Origin: Papilionanthe hookeriana x Papilionanthe teres
Lineage: Eukaryota > Streptophyta > Magnoliopsida > Asparagales > Orchidaceae
DNA length: 64,000 nt
Reading direction: 5' to 3'
NCBI GenBank assembly: GCA_022702705.1
Contig: CM040423.1
Location: forward strand, 119,345,738 to 119,409,737
Part shown: piece after piece, positions 1-10,515 of the stretch
How the letters are laid out: every line of letters begins with the position of its first letter
Position numbering within the stretch: position 1 is the stretch's first letter
Notes under the pieces: model-generated
What the model saw: the letters and a program-made list of their open reading frames with translations, nothing else
Database searches by the model: none
What the model was told of the DNA's origin: nothing
Translations under genes and position numbers: made by a program

Positions 1-84
1 CTATGTATGGGGAGTAGTCCGGAACAATTTTGGCGAGTTTCCTTAAGGTTTGTTTCGGCACCTCCCATGGCCGAGAGGGGTGGT

Positions 85-94
85 GTTTAAATAG
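85..94 (-). promoter_or_regulatory. TATA box of LTR A (copy Ogr1)
   Basis: On the minus strand this reads CTATTTAAAC. It lies in a block that matches the TATA region of the plus-strand LTR A copy at 49590-49599. It is the likely core promoter of the element; initiation is expected about 30 bp further on in minus sense. The TATA assignment is inferred from sequence and shared position. Confidence 0.55.
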
Positions 95-1906
95 GAGAGG
101 GTAGAGGGCCTCCCAGGGAGAGTTAGGGCTTAGGATCAGCTGCTTAGGTCAAGGGCAGAACGGCCATGGTGGCCATTGGGCATGGGGCAGCTCAGCAAGG
201 TAGAATCCCAAAGTTGGCTCACATGTGAGCTCTCGGCCATGGTGTTTTCCGGCGACCTGGTGGCTGGCCGGCCGAGCATTGGTCACCATCTTGTTCGGGT
301 GGGTCGGGGTCGGGGTTTGGTGCATTCAATTGAGGTTTGACATGTGTAAAGTGGTTGAATCAAAGTAGAAAGGGGAAGGGGCCATTTTAGCTTATTTTGG
401 TCAACCCATGCAAATGGGTTGGGTGCACCTCCCCAAGACCTGGTTTTGGGTTGAGGAGGTCAGGTGGGTCAATCTCCCATGTGTGGTGGAGTCTCCATCA
501 AGGATTAGGTGGCAAAGCATGGTTTAGAGTGTGACATGCTTAAGGTAAAAAAAGGCTTAAGAAGGATTAGGAAAGGGGGTCCTCCTTTTTCCATTAATGG
601 CTTGATCACATGTCAAACCCTCCATGGCTTCATGTGGCTTGTCCATGGCTTGCATGGCTTGTCTTTGGCTTAGGGAAAGCTTGGTCAATTTCATGAAAAT
701 GGATTTTAGGAATTTTTGGTAATTTGATGGAAATTTGTATGAAACTTGATTTGGAATGATTTGATGATGAATTTAGGACTTAGGTATTGAGTTTAATTGA
801 AAGTATGATGAGGGGAAATGTCATATGGGCTTTGAGACAAATTTTGGGCCTTTGGATGTGGTAAAAGATGGGCTTTTAAAATGGTTTAAGGAATGGGCCT
901 TTAAGTTTAAAAATGAATTTATGGATGGGAATTTTGTAAAGAGGTTGGGCCAAATAATTGTTGGGTTTAGCTCATGGATGTGTCATGAGTGACTTGAAGC
1001 AAATTGGGGGTGATTTGGGTTGAATTTGGGCTCTTTTGGTGAATGGGCCAATATAGGTCAAAGTGGGCCAAGTTGGACCAATGTTGGGCTAGTGTTGAAA
1101 TTGATGTAAAATAAATGTTGAAAAATGTTTATGGGAGTGTTTCAAAGAGGTTTTGACTTTGGTTGAGCTTTGATTTTGGGGTTTGGGCTCATTTGGGTTA
1201 GGTTTTGGTTTAGGTCAAAATTGGGCCTTTTAGCTTTGGGTTGAATTTGAGTGGGGTTTGGGTCTAAATTTTGGGCAAATCATGTTAGTTTTTTGCTTGT
1301 GGGGATGCTAAGGAGGATTTAGAAAAGATTTGGGGTTAATTGGAGTTGAATTGGGTGAGTTTGGGTTTGGTTTGGGTCATGGGTCCAAATTGGGTTTTAA
1401 GGCCAAAAGTGAAATTGGATCCAAATGTCAATCAAATTGGACTTAGATTTGGTCTATATTGGTGTTGGGAATGTTGAATTGAAGTTTAGAATTGAATTGG
1501 ACCAGAATTTGGGTCAATTGGGTAGGTTTGGTTTGACATTGGGTTCACTTAGGGTTAAAATGGGTCAAATTGGGGGTTTTGACAAAAGTAGGGTAAATTG
1601 ACAAAAATTGGCCCATGGTGTAGTTGAACAAAATGAAATTGGGAATATTTGGGATTTTCTGGAATTTTCTGGGAATTTTCTGAATTTTTGAATTTTTTGG
1701 ATCAGGAGGGGTATTTTGGGTATTTGGAGGGTATTGGGAGGTATTTTTGGAATTTTTGGTATTTTTGGGTATGGATGATCAATTTGAGTGATGTGGAAAT
1801 GTTTGGGATTGATTTTGGGGAATTTTGGGTGATTTGGAAATTTTGAAAAATTTGGGTAATTTCAAGGGCTTTGGGTAGGTTAGGCGGTTGTAGGGTCCCG
1901 GGGGTC

Positions 1907-1998
1907 AAAAATTGAAAATTTGGAAAATTGAAAATTTGGAAAATTGAAAATTTGGAAAATTGAAAATTTGGAAAATTGAAAATTTGGAAAATTGAAGA
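1907..1998. repeat. 16-bp minisatellite inside LTR A
   Basis: A 16-bp unit (TGGAAAATTGAAAATT) repeats with starts at 1921, 1937, 1953, 1969 and 1985 plus a partial unit before 1921. The two other LTR A copies (about 24630-24660 and 47762-47795) have only one unit at the matching place, so the expansion happened in this copy. Confidence 0.85.
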
Positions 1999-2522
1999 TT
2001 GAGTAAATTTGAGTGGAATGAAATCATTTTGGTTGAGCCATGAAGCCACATCGAAGCCCACATGAGCCATGAAGGGACTCATTTGAGGCATTCATTATGT
2101 TGTTCCTAACCCTCTTAGCCAAGGGCTTAGGGGTTAAGGACCATCCATGTGAATCACCTACATGAGTCGGGAGGTCGAGTTAGGTATGGGTGTGGTTTTA
2201 GAAGGTGTGTGAAAGTGTAGTGTATAAGTGTAGTGTGTGTGTAAGTCGGCCCCTTCACCGGACCATGCCACCAGTAGGCGTCCTAAGGCCAAAGAGTCCT
2301 ATAGGAACTCATCCTTTAAACTTCCACATTTGATTTCAACCCTCTAGGTGATTAGGGGTCTACGATCGAGTTTGTGGAGTTTGCGGGGAGTTAAGAAGTG
2401 GTTTGAAATTCTAGATGGTGGATCCCAATTCTAGTCCTCTAAGATAGTCAAAGGAAAAGCCTAAGGCTAGATCCTAAGTACTAAAAAGAAGAAGAGAAGA
2501 CCTCATCAAAAATGAGGTCAAC

Positions 2523-3439
2523 AATTGGAAGTTGAAATTTTTTATATATGGGGTTTAGACTTTATGTGACCATTTGTTCCATCATCTAGAAAAATATATA
2601 TTTTATTAGCAGTTGATTATGGTTCAAAGTGGATTGAAGCTGTTGCTTCACCAAACTGTGATTCCAAAAGTGTTTCTAAATTTTTAAAGAAAATGATATT
2701 TTCAAGATTTGGAATGCCTCAGGTAATTATCACTGATGGTGGACGTCATTTCAGGAATATAAGAATTCATTCATTATTACAAAAATTTGGAATCAAACAT
2801 AGAATTGCAACTGCTTATCACCCACAAACAAGTGGAATGACAAAAGTATCAAACAGAGAAATTAAAAGAATTTTAGAGAAGACTGTTAATCCTAAGAGAA
2901 CTGATTGGGTTGATAGACTTGATTCTGCATTATGGGCTTATAGAACAGCTTATAAGACACCAATCGGTATGTCACCTTACCGGTTAATTTATGGTAAACA
3001 TTGTCACTTACCCGTAGAACTTGAACATAAAGCTTATTGGGCAATAATAGAGTTTAATTTTAATTTGAATAAAGCAGGAGAAAAGCAATTATTGCAATTA
3101 AATGAGATGGAAGAAATAAGAAATGAAGCATATGAAAATGCTAAGATTTATAAATAGAAAATGAAGATGTTGCACGATAAGAAAATTTCAGGAAAAATTT
3201 TTGAGCCTGGACAAGAAGTATTATTGTTTAACTCTCGTTTAAAACTTTTTCCTGGAAAATTAAGATCTAAATGGATTGGACCCTATATAGTTGAGAAAGT
3301 ATACCATTATGGAGCTGTGGATATTAAAGATCCCAAAACATGAAAAATTTTTAAAGTAAATGGATTATGATTGAAGCCTTATTTGGGAGATATTAAAAAG
3401 ATTTATAAAGAGGCTTATGAATTGAGTCAACCTGAGTAA
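2523..3439 (+). pseudogene. Athila integrase, C-terminal two thirds (broken)
   Basis: This is the part of Ty3/gypsy integrase from the start of the catalytic core to the C-terminus; the enzyme would insert element cDNA into the genome. The first aspartate motif (GLDF) lies near 2550 and is followed by a stop. Open stretches are 2693-3157 and 3161-3343, ending with TAA at 3437. The second aspartate is in IITDGG (residue 15 of the 2693 ORF), and the RWIGPY-like C-terminal motif near 3275 is the GPF/Y module. The third catalytic position, 36 residues after the second aspartate, is lysine (codon 2843-2845) where Ath4 has glutamate. With in-frame stops at 3155 and 3341 this copy is dead. Confidence 0.9.
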
Positions 3440-3456
3440 AGATTTACTTAAGTCGG

Positions 3457-3498
3457 GCTGACGACGTTAAACCAACCGCTTTGTGGGAGGCAACCCAT
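3457..3498 (+). other. Conserved non-coding block just after integrase
   Basis: About 40 bp containing ACGTTAAACCAACCGCTTTG and TGGGAGGCAACCCA lie 18 bp after the integrase stop. Related blocks sit at the same place in Ath2 (15913-15956), Ath4 (40079-40127) and Ath5 (42779-42826). TGGG...CCCA can pair as a short hairpin. I recall similar sequence downstream of pol in other plant Athila elements, but its function is not known to me. Confidence 0.7.
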
Positions 3499-4027
3499 AA
3501 TTATCTTGTGTTATGAGTGTTTTTGTGTTTTAAATATAAGGTTATGCCTCGATCTTGATTAATTTTATATTACTTTAGAAAACTTTGATGCTTATAAGTC
3601 TTTGTTAACTTATGCTGAAAATTATTTTAAAGTATGTAAGATTTAAAAATTAGATCACTCTATTTTGAATATGAGTAAAAAGAAGATCAAGTTAACCTTC
3701 ATTATGATTGTTTACAATGTGAGTATTGAGTCTAAATTACTCTTACCAGTATAATATACCTATCTTGGGGAACAAAATTTTGAAATTTGACGATTAGGCG
3801 AAACAAAGTTGAACATAGTTTCGGTGCCTAGGCTCCAGAATTCAGCTCCTAAGCGCCAGAATCAACTATGTATCAATAGGTCCGGCGCCTAGGCGCCAGA
3901 TTCGGAGCCTAAGAGCCACGGTTACTGGGTCGTGCAAAAACCGAAAATTTTCAGTTTTTCACATGATTTTCCCTTTTAAATCAACTTATCTTCTTCCCTA
4001 ACCATCAAGCAATCAAAATTACATCCC
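3499..4027 (+). other. Ath1 spacer with GC palindrome cluster (3822-3919)
   Basis: AT-rich spacer between integrase and the small ORF. Its one unusual part is 3822-3919, with four variants of a short GC unit. The clearest is the perfect palindrome GGCGCCTAGGCGCC at 3884-3897. No ORF is supported here. Confidence 0.7.
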
Positions 4028-4417
4028 TTGCACTTCATTCTTGAGAGATTTCAGAAAATTTTGAAGAAAATTGAAGGAAGAAATCATGGAGAAGAGGCTA
4101 GGGACAAGGTCTCAAAGGATCCTCAACCCTACTTCAATGGTTTCATCGCTGTAAGTTTAGAGAAAATTTCTAGTCGTTTGGATAAGTTTGAAGCGGAGTT
4201 TAAAAGCATTGGAGATCGCCTTCATGAGATGTTTCATCAAATTGAACATCTAGAATGGCAGATGAAACTTTAATTTGATCATTTTGAGGCTTATCAAGAT
4301 ACTTAAGTTGAAATGTATGCGAAGAACAAGTGGATTGACGAAAAGACGGCTACGGATTTCCCGAGAGAGTTAGTGTTCTTTCCAAGTAGAATACATAATT
4401 TCCCTTGTGAAGATTAG
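4028..4417 (+). pseudogene. Small coiled-coil ORF between pol and env-position ORF
   Basis: An open frame of 81 codons (4028-4273) continues in the same frame to a TAG at 4415 through stops at 4271 and one more. The product is charged and heptad-like (repeated E/K with L/I/F spacing), so a coiled coil is likely; no signal peptide or membrane segment is visible. The C-terminal stretch with KNKWIDE matches KNKWIEE in the ORFs at 15076-15480 and 39249-39647 of Ath2 and Ath4, which shows it is a real element gene rather than a chance frame. Function unknown. The start codon is uncertain; a later ATG is possible. Confidence 0.55.
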
Positions 4418-5217
4418 AGTATTCTGGTAATGAGATAGTTATTATATGGTTTGTTGAGTCGTTGTATCGATTTAGAGAATCGATTGTGTTTGTTTGTGTA
4501 TTTGCTTTCATGTTCAATGTGAGTTGTTTTTGCTTAGAATTTGTTGTGTTTGAGTGTGTATTAGGAACTTGAATCAAGTATAATACTTATCTGGAATGTA
4601 TCGAGTCAATATTGAAGATTATAAATGGAATTTAGTGAGTTTAATTTAAACCTTATGTTTGATTGGTGGATTAAATAATTAATTTTTATAATTTTTTTAG
4701 AAATGTTGTGGAAGTTAGAAATTGAAGCCCTACTCTGATATGAGTTATTGGAAGTTGAATTTATGAATTTTGGTGGAAAATTAAATTTAAATATAATTTT
4801 TTGTGAAAGGCGAGTATGGCGCCTAGGCGCCAGAATTCGGCGCCTAAGCGCCAGTTCGGCTTGTACCCGAAAATTTACTTAAATAACGCCCAAAAGCCAT
4901 TTTTGATGCCTAAGCTTCATCTTCTTCGCCATTTCATGAAAATACACCTTTTAGATCCATTTTGAGGTCAAAACATCAAGGATTTGAGCGCGAAACAACT
5001 CGATTTCTTCATCTCAAGGTCAGATCTACACTTTAAACCTTTTATTTTCGATTTTCACCATATATTTCCCTAGATTTGCTAAGAACCAAAATTTTGAAAT
5101 AAAATTTTGATTTTTAGTGATTTCTTTGGATTTTTAAACTTATTTTAAGTTTTATAAACTTAAAAAGAGTTTAAATCTTTGATTCCTAAATTTGTTCTTA
5201 TTTTCTTTCACGTTTAG
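4418..5217 (+). other. Leader of env-position ORF: GC palindromes and putative intron
   Basis: Non-coding. At 4818-4857 are two GC palindromes (GGCGCCTAGGCGCC and GGCGCCTAAGCGCC). A possible intron runs from a donor-like AAG/GT at 5019 to TTTAG at 5217, directly before the ATG at 5218. The same geometry occurs in Ath2 (14452 to 14246) and Ath4 (38605 to 38397), where the donor is the better GTAAGA. The introns are inferred, not shown. Confidence 0.5.
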
Positions 5218-6378
5218 ATGGCTCCAAAATCTAAACGCGGGAAGGCACGAGATAACTTTGATAGCAGCAAATTTTCTACTGCGGCTGCGCATTTTCGCTT
5301 CCACCAATTTGCGATGTCCAGGAAGTTCATTTTAGAACGAAGTTTCTATCATTTTGGAGAAATGATCAAAAACACTATCGTTGCACACAATTGGCAACGA
5401 TTCTGTTATTTCACTGTTGTTGCTGTTATCCCTATTGTTCGAGTGTTTTATGCAAAATTTCTGGATGCCGAGGATTATGAAGTCTTTGTGAGAGGTATCA
5501 AAGAAGGATTTAGTCCTGAAAGAATTGATATATTTTATGGCCTGCCACCAACTATTGAATGCTATTATTCTGGATTATCACCATCTGAGGGAGATTTGGA
5601 TATGATCATTGCTTATTTGACTGACTATACTGGATCTTGGAAGATCAGGAACGGAAAAAGGGTAAACTTCAAATCCTCCAAATTAAATGATATTTCTAAA
5701 GCATGGCACTATTTCATTTCTGCATGATTGTTACCTTCCAACCACCTGAGTGAAGTGACTAGAGATCGAACGATCTTAAACTATTGCATTCAGGAGAGGA
5801 AGCCTATTGATGTCGGCAGTATTATTTATGATTTTGTGGATTCTACTGCGAGATCCAGCACTTATGTTGGATTGGGATTTCCATCTCTGATTTAATCATT
5901 ATGTGTTAGTAATGGATTCACTGCTGATATTTCTGAGGAGAAGTTAAAGTCTACCAAGCCAATTGGGCAGGAGAGTGTTAGTATCTATGATCGTCTTCGA
6001 GCGAAGAGATCGACCGCTCCTTCTACTTTTTCACATACTCCAGGTAGACCTTCTACTTCTCTATCCTCTACTTCTGCTGAGCCACCATCGAGTTTCTGGC
6101 AATCAATGCTTGATCATTTTTTAGAGCAGCAACATGAGTTTTTTAAAACACACTACAGGATCGATACTATTGATAGGAAACTTGATCATTTATCTGATTA
6201 TACCCAGAGGAAGACTAGTTATGATGTTGAGTATGATGAAGCTCTAGTCAGATTCCTGAAGGGTGAACATGATGTTAGTTTCCCTACTTTTCCTAGTTTC
6301 ACACCATTTGTTGATCCTAAGGACGTAGAATTTTCCTTGGGTGATGATGATGATGATGAGGCTACAGCTAGTGACTAG
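5218..6378 (+). pseudogene. Athila env-position ORF (putative plant transposon protein domain)
   Basis: A single frame of 386 codons with two premature stops, TGA at 5725 and TAA at 5893. The N-terminus is basic (APKSKRGK). It is followed by a globular region with IVRVFYAKF and FYGLPPT, then SEGDLD, which I recognise as the domain listed as putative plant transposon protein (PF20167) in Athila-type elements. The C-terminus has a helical, probably coiled-coil stretch near 6106-6250 and an acidic tail of aspartates. It occupies the position of env, but I see no signal peptide or clear membrane anchor, so an envelope role is not supported. Homologues lie at 13652-14243, 37251-38394, 41597-42386 and 63327-64000. 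Confidence 0.8.
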
Positions 6379-7235
6379 TAGTTATAGATCTTTATGACGT
6401 GCTACTCTGTTAGTTTTTTTTGTTTGGATTGTTTGTTTAGTTTTGTGTTTGTTGTATGTTGGTTTATTTAAATATCTGTGTGGATTGATTAGTGTTAAGA
6501 TTTTGTTGTTAAAATATTCTTAGTATATTGTTTTGAGACTAAAGTTAGAGTTAATTTATATGTTTGTTTTAGTCACTGTTTAGTACTTAGTAATTTTTCT
6601 CTGCTTTAATTTTGTTTCAAATTTAGTATAATCATAAAAATTAGCATGCTTACTTTTTTTTTATACATGCTTCAATTTTATCTTAATTATTCATAAAAGC
6701 ATGAGTAGAAGTAAATCTTTCTTTTCTTAAGATTGTTTTTACATACTTATAAAAATTCTTATGATTTTCTTTCTCTCATACTTTCAAATTATAATAGTAT
6801 ACCAAAACTTAAGTTTGGGGGAAGGGAAAATACATTCAAATTTAAATTTTATTTGTCCTTAAAGAGCTAATATTTTCTTAAAAATAAAAATTTTTTAAGG
6901 AATGAAGAAATTATTTGAGATCACTTTTATTTTTGAAATTATAAACAATTTAGTGAAATCAACCAAAATTTTACTAACTTTGATTGATTTTAAGAATAGA
7001 ATTATTTAACTTAAAGAAGAATAAGATTAAAAATTTTTTTCTATTCATGATAGAAATATTAGAATTTTAGAAATATTAAGTAATAAAAAATTATCACTTG
7101 AAAAAGAAAAGATTGGAAATCTTTTTTAATTCTTATTTATGTTATAATAATTAAGTAGAAATTTATAAGTTTTGAAAATATAAGTTAAGGATAGTGAAGT
7201 TCAAAACCATTAACGAGCCATCCGGATATAGTAAT
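6379..7235 (+). other. Ath1 3' non-coding region with internal polypurine tract
   Basis: AT-rich and gene-free. At about 6808-6832 it contains AAGTTTGGGGGAAGGGAAAA, which looks like a polypurine primer site but is not followed by an LTR. Matching tracts occur in Ath4 (36602-36622) and Ath6 (62808-62832). Confidence 0.65.
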
Positions 7236-7243
7236 CATATATA

Positions 7244-7322
<79 letters not shown>
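7236..7322. repeat. (TA)n microsatellite at 3' end of LINE
   Basis: About 87 bp of TA dinucleotides with one interruption. It joins the 3' end of the minus-strand LINE (7324) to Ath1 sequence and takes the place of a poly(A) tail. The 60-residue open frame that translates as alternating I and Y is an artefact of this repeat. Confidence 0.95.
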
Positions 7323-7324
<2 letters not shown>

Positions 7325-7331
7325 CAAAAAA

Positions 7332-7349
7332 CTTGCCTAGCGAGGCAAG
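7332..7349 (-). other. Perfect hairpin at LINE 3' end
   Basis: CTTGCCT and AGGCAAG form a 7-bp stem with a 4-base loop, about 10 bp before the (TA)n tail. Some LINE families use a 3' stem-loop for recognition by their own RT; that role here is inference. Confidence 0.6.
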
Positions 7350-7368
7350 AAGTATATTAATCACCATC

Positions 7369-8048
7369 TTATGTTCTTACAAAAGGAAGACCTATCCTAT
7401 CACCATGCAATAAAACTGCAAGGGAAGGTGGAGGTGTAGTTTCTACCAAAATTTCCCTTTTACAATAACCCTGAGATGCAAGCCAGTGTGCAGGAGCATT
7501 ACCCTCCCTAGGTATATATGAAAAAATTACATTTATACTCTCAACCTCTCCCTTCACTCTATTCAACCATCTCCGAATGTACCATGGAGCAACTTCGAGT
7601 CCCTTGCGGGATGCTAATGCAATTAGAAGAGTCTGATTCTACCATTAGGAATCTCACATCACGGATTCACGGCAATTTTAATTGCCCAAAAGATGGCCAC
7701 CATTTCAGCCTCGAGAGCATCACGGACCTCAACGGGAGAGTAGAAGAACAATAAGCGATGCCCCACCCCATTTCTAAAGATGCCACCAATCCCTCGCTCG
7801 CTGAATTTTGAAGCTTCCATCGGTATTAACTTTGATCCAATAGGAAGAGGGAGGGGACCACCCGGCAACCAGAGAAAGGGGGAGGAATGTTCGGAACCTA
7901 CTTGGCGGATATCGGTGAATTTGTGATATTTAGTAAGTTTCTTAAGGTAAGTTAAGCAATGAGCGAGCAACAAGGGAGGCGGAGGACGAACACCCCTCAA
8001 ATCTAACCTTATTTCACGCCCATCCGGATAAACCGAGCCACAACACAA
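7369..8048 (-). pseudogene. LINE RNase H domain (broken)
   Basis: The first catalytic motif VNTDGS is seen on minus near 7822-7845. The stretch EAEMVAIFWAIKIA (near 7670-7720) carries the helix with the catalytic glutamate. IPREGNAPAHWLA (near 7480-7520) corresponds to the C-terminal motif, where the last acidic residue appears to be histidine. The domain is split across two or three frames. RNase H after RT is typical of several plant L1-like lineages and degrades the RNA strand of the RNA-DNA hybrid. Confidence 0.75.
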
Positions 8049-8796
8049 GGAACCACCGGGAGATTCACCTTATGCCGGTCCCCCAACACATCAATAGGTC
8101 CAGCCAACTTAATTGCAAAGTATCTACCCGAATCCTGCTTATCACATGCCTCCGGACCTCTTGAGAGAAGGCACACCCGAAGAACAAATGATCCTCGATT
8201 CTTCCTCCCGCATACATAATAGACGGTAGGAAGGCCCTCTAATTCCCTTTAATTTGAGGATATCATCGATAGGAAGAAGTAAATGTTTTAATCTCCAGCA
8301 AAAGAAGGACATGGAAGGAGACAGCAGTTTGCTCCACAGCTCAGGTCCCCACCTGATATGGTCCCAGGAATAGAATTTCTGAAAGATAAAGGTCCCCAGC
8401 TTTTGATGAAGTTGCTATTTGGTGATAATCTTATCTCTTTTTCAGGATGAAAGGGAGTCAAGAGTACCTGCTGTAGCTGGTCAGGATTTAGGATGTTTTC
8501 CGAACTCCGCAGTTCCATTGGTTTTCGGACCAAAATGTATTAACATAGCATTTAGATATAGAAGGTCCATCAACATTTTGTGGGCAAGTGAGTTTCTCCC
8601 TCCCCACACCCAATTATCAAGCCAAAAATTGATATGACCCTCTCCCAGGCTCCCAGATAAAGGTCTCGTTCAGCCTTATCTTTGACCTTCGAGCAATTCC
8701 TTCCACAATCTAGAGTCCCCAAGCTTAGGCACCACCGGAGATGGGTGATCCTTTCTACGGTATTTACCATGCATATACCGAGCCCAAATGGTATCA

Positions 8797-10515
8797 TTAG
8801 CCCTCGAATCTAATCCACAATTTACATAAATTTATGAAGCTGAGCTGTTCAAAGCTTCTAAACCCTAGACCCCCAGCCTGAAGGGGTTTACAAAGTTGCT
8901 TCCAGGATGACCAATGGATCCGCTTATGCTGACCAGCCCAAAGAAATTTGTTGAAAATTCTGCCAATGCTTGTTTGTGTACTCTTTTTCATGATAAACAT
9001 ATGTAGAGCATAGGAGGGAGGGCGAGTTAAAATGCTCTTCGACAAAGTTAGCCTCCCCCATTAGACAAAAAGGAATTAAACCACCCGAAATTTGTGTTTT
9101 GATTTTCTCGGAGATTTCTTGAAAATGAGTTTGTCTTGATCTCCCCTTAATCAAATGGACTCCCAGAGTAATCGATAGGCAAAGTAGTAGATCGAAAGCC
9201 GGTGTAATCAGCAATCCGAGTTTTCATCATCGAGGTCGACATTAGAACTAGGGTAGAAATGGCATTTCTGAAGATTAAGCTCCAAACCAGAAACCTCCTT
9301 GAAATGAGCTAGTGTTTTCATTACTTTTTTAATAGCCACTTTAGAAGCCTTAGAGAAGATAATGATATCATCAACATAAGATAAATGACTTACAATTAAA
9401 TTGGACATGTGATGGTAAGCTGAACTTGGTGTTTGGGTGAAGATAAAATCTAATAATCTGGATAAGTAGTCAAAAGCAAGGATAAAAATGGTAGGGGAGA
9501 GAGGATCACCTTGCCTGATACCTCTGGAAGCTCTAAAGAACCCATGGCATTTCCCATTCACCAAAACAGAATGAGCATTATTGCTTAGCCACCTATGGAT
9601 GAGCTCGAACAAAACACTAGTGAAAACCCCTAGCATATAAAGTTTGGGTGATAAACCCCCAACTGATGGTATCATATGCTTTTCTTATATCCAGACTTCG
9701 AGTATCACATTGTTGCCTCTACATTTCTTATCTAAATCCAACACCAATTCCCGAGCCAGCAAGATATTATCCGAAATTGATCTCGCCCTTCACAAATGCA
9801 GCCGACTAGGGCAAATCGGAAGATTCAAATGTGGCTGCTAGTCTTGCCATGATGATTTTACCGATAATTTTGGACATTACGGAAGTAAGGCTAATTGGTC
9901 CGTAATCTCCCCATGATTTTCTCAATTTGTTTTTTGGGATTAAAACAATTGTAGAGGCAGTAAAAATACCCGGGAAGATCCATACACCGGAAGAAGTCTT
10001 GTACGACTTGAATAATCTCCTTCCCAACAACTCGTCCAACCAGCCTTTATAAAAGTTGGAAGAGAAGCCATCAGGACTCGCAGCTTTAGCATCATCTAAG
10101 GAGTCTAATGCATTTTTTATCTCCTCCTCCCACGGGATTTCCACTAAGTTAAGATTCTCAACATACATATTCGGGTCCGTAGCAAATCCTCATAAATAGG
10201 GGTAGGACAAATATTGGGTTGGGTAAACATTTGAGCAAAGTGGTTAACGGCATCCAAAGCTATATCTTCTGCATTATGAAGCACAATCCCAGCTTCATCA
10301 GTGATGGAAAGAATCATGTTACACTTCCTCTTATACTTAATGAATGCATGATAATACTTAGTGTTTCTATCCCCTTCAATAAATCTGGCAGCAGCTGCTT
10401 TCTGTTTATAAAACTCCTCCTGGTATGTGAACTGGACCAACAATCGATCTTGTGAATTATAAAGAGCTGCTTCACTGCCCACACCATTAATAAAACTAGC
10501 TTCAGCAGCAGCCAC
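8797..10515 (-). pseudogene. LINE reverse transcriptase (broken)
   Basis: Motifs in order on minus: SPDGFSSNFYK near 10060, IVLIPK and GPISLTSVMSKIIGKI near 9850-9960, RGIRQGDPLSP near 9500-9530, and the catalytic YVDD at 9367-9378, followed by IIIFSKAS. Downstream, at 8800-8940, is the GGLGFRSFEQLSFINLCKLW stretch typical of the C-terminal part of plant LINE ORF2. Frames change near 9210, 9680 and 9810, so no intact enzyme can be made. Its original role is target-primed reverse transcription. Confidence 0.9.

Larger units (their letters stand above)
1..2522 (-). mobile_element. Ogr1: partial LTR of Ogre/Tat-like family A
   Basis: The reverse complement matches the first ~2.4 kb of the plus-strand LTR starting at 47248: position 2522 corresponds to 47248 and position 1 to about 49684. 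The LTR begins (minus sense) TGTTGACCTCATTTTTGATG, a TG start followed by a small palindrome. It abuts Athila integrase sequence at 2523, so it was inserted into, or recombined with, Ath1. The other end lies outside the window. I see no gene inside; the open frames at 1649-2091 are low-complexity. A 16-bp minisatellite at 1907-1998 is specific to this copy. Confidence 0.8.

Noticed and set aside
5218..6378. Calling the env-position ORF a true envelope gene
   Set aside because: No signal peptide, no clear membrane anchor and no cleavage site seen; the text fits the plant transposon protein domain instead.
7185..7367. 60-residue ORF of alternating I and Y
   Set aside because: Translation of the (TA)n microsatellite.
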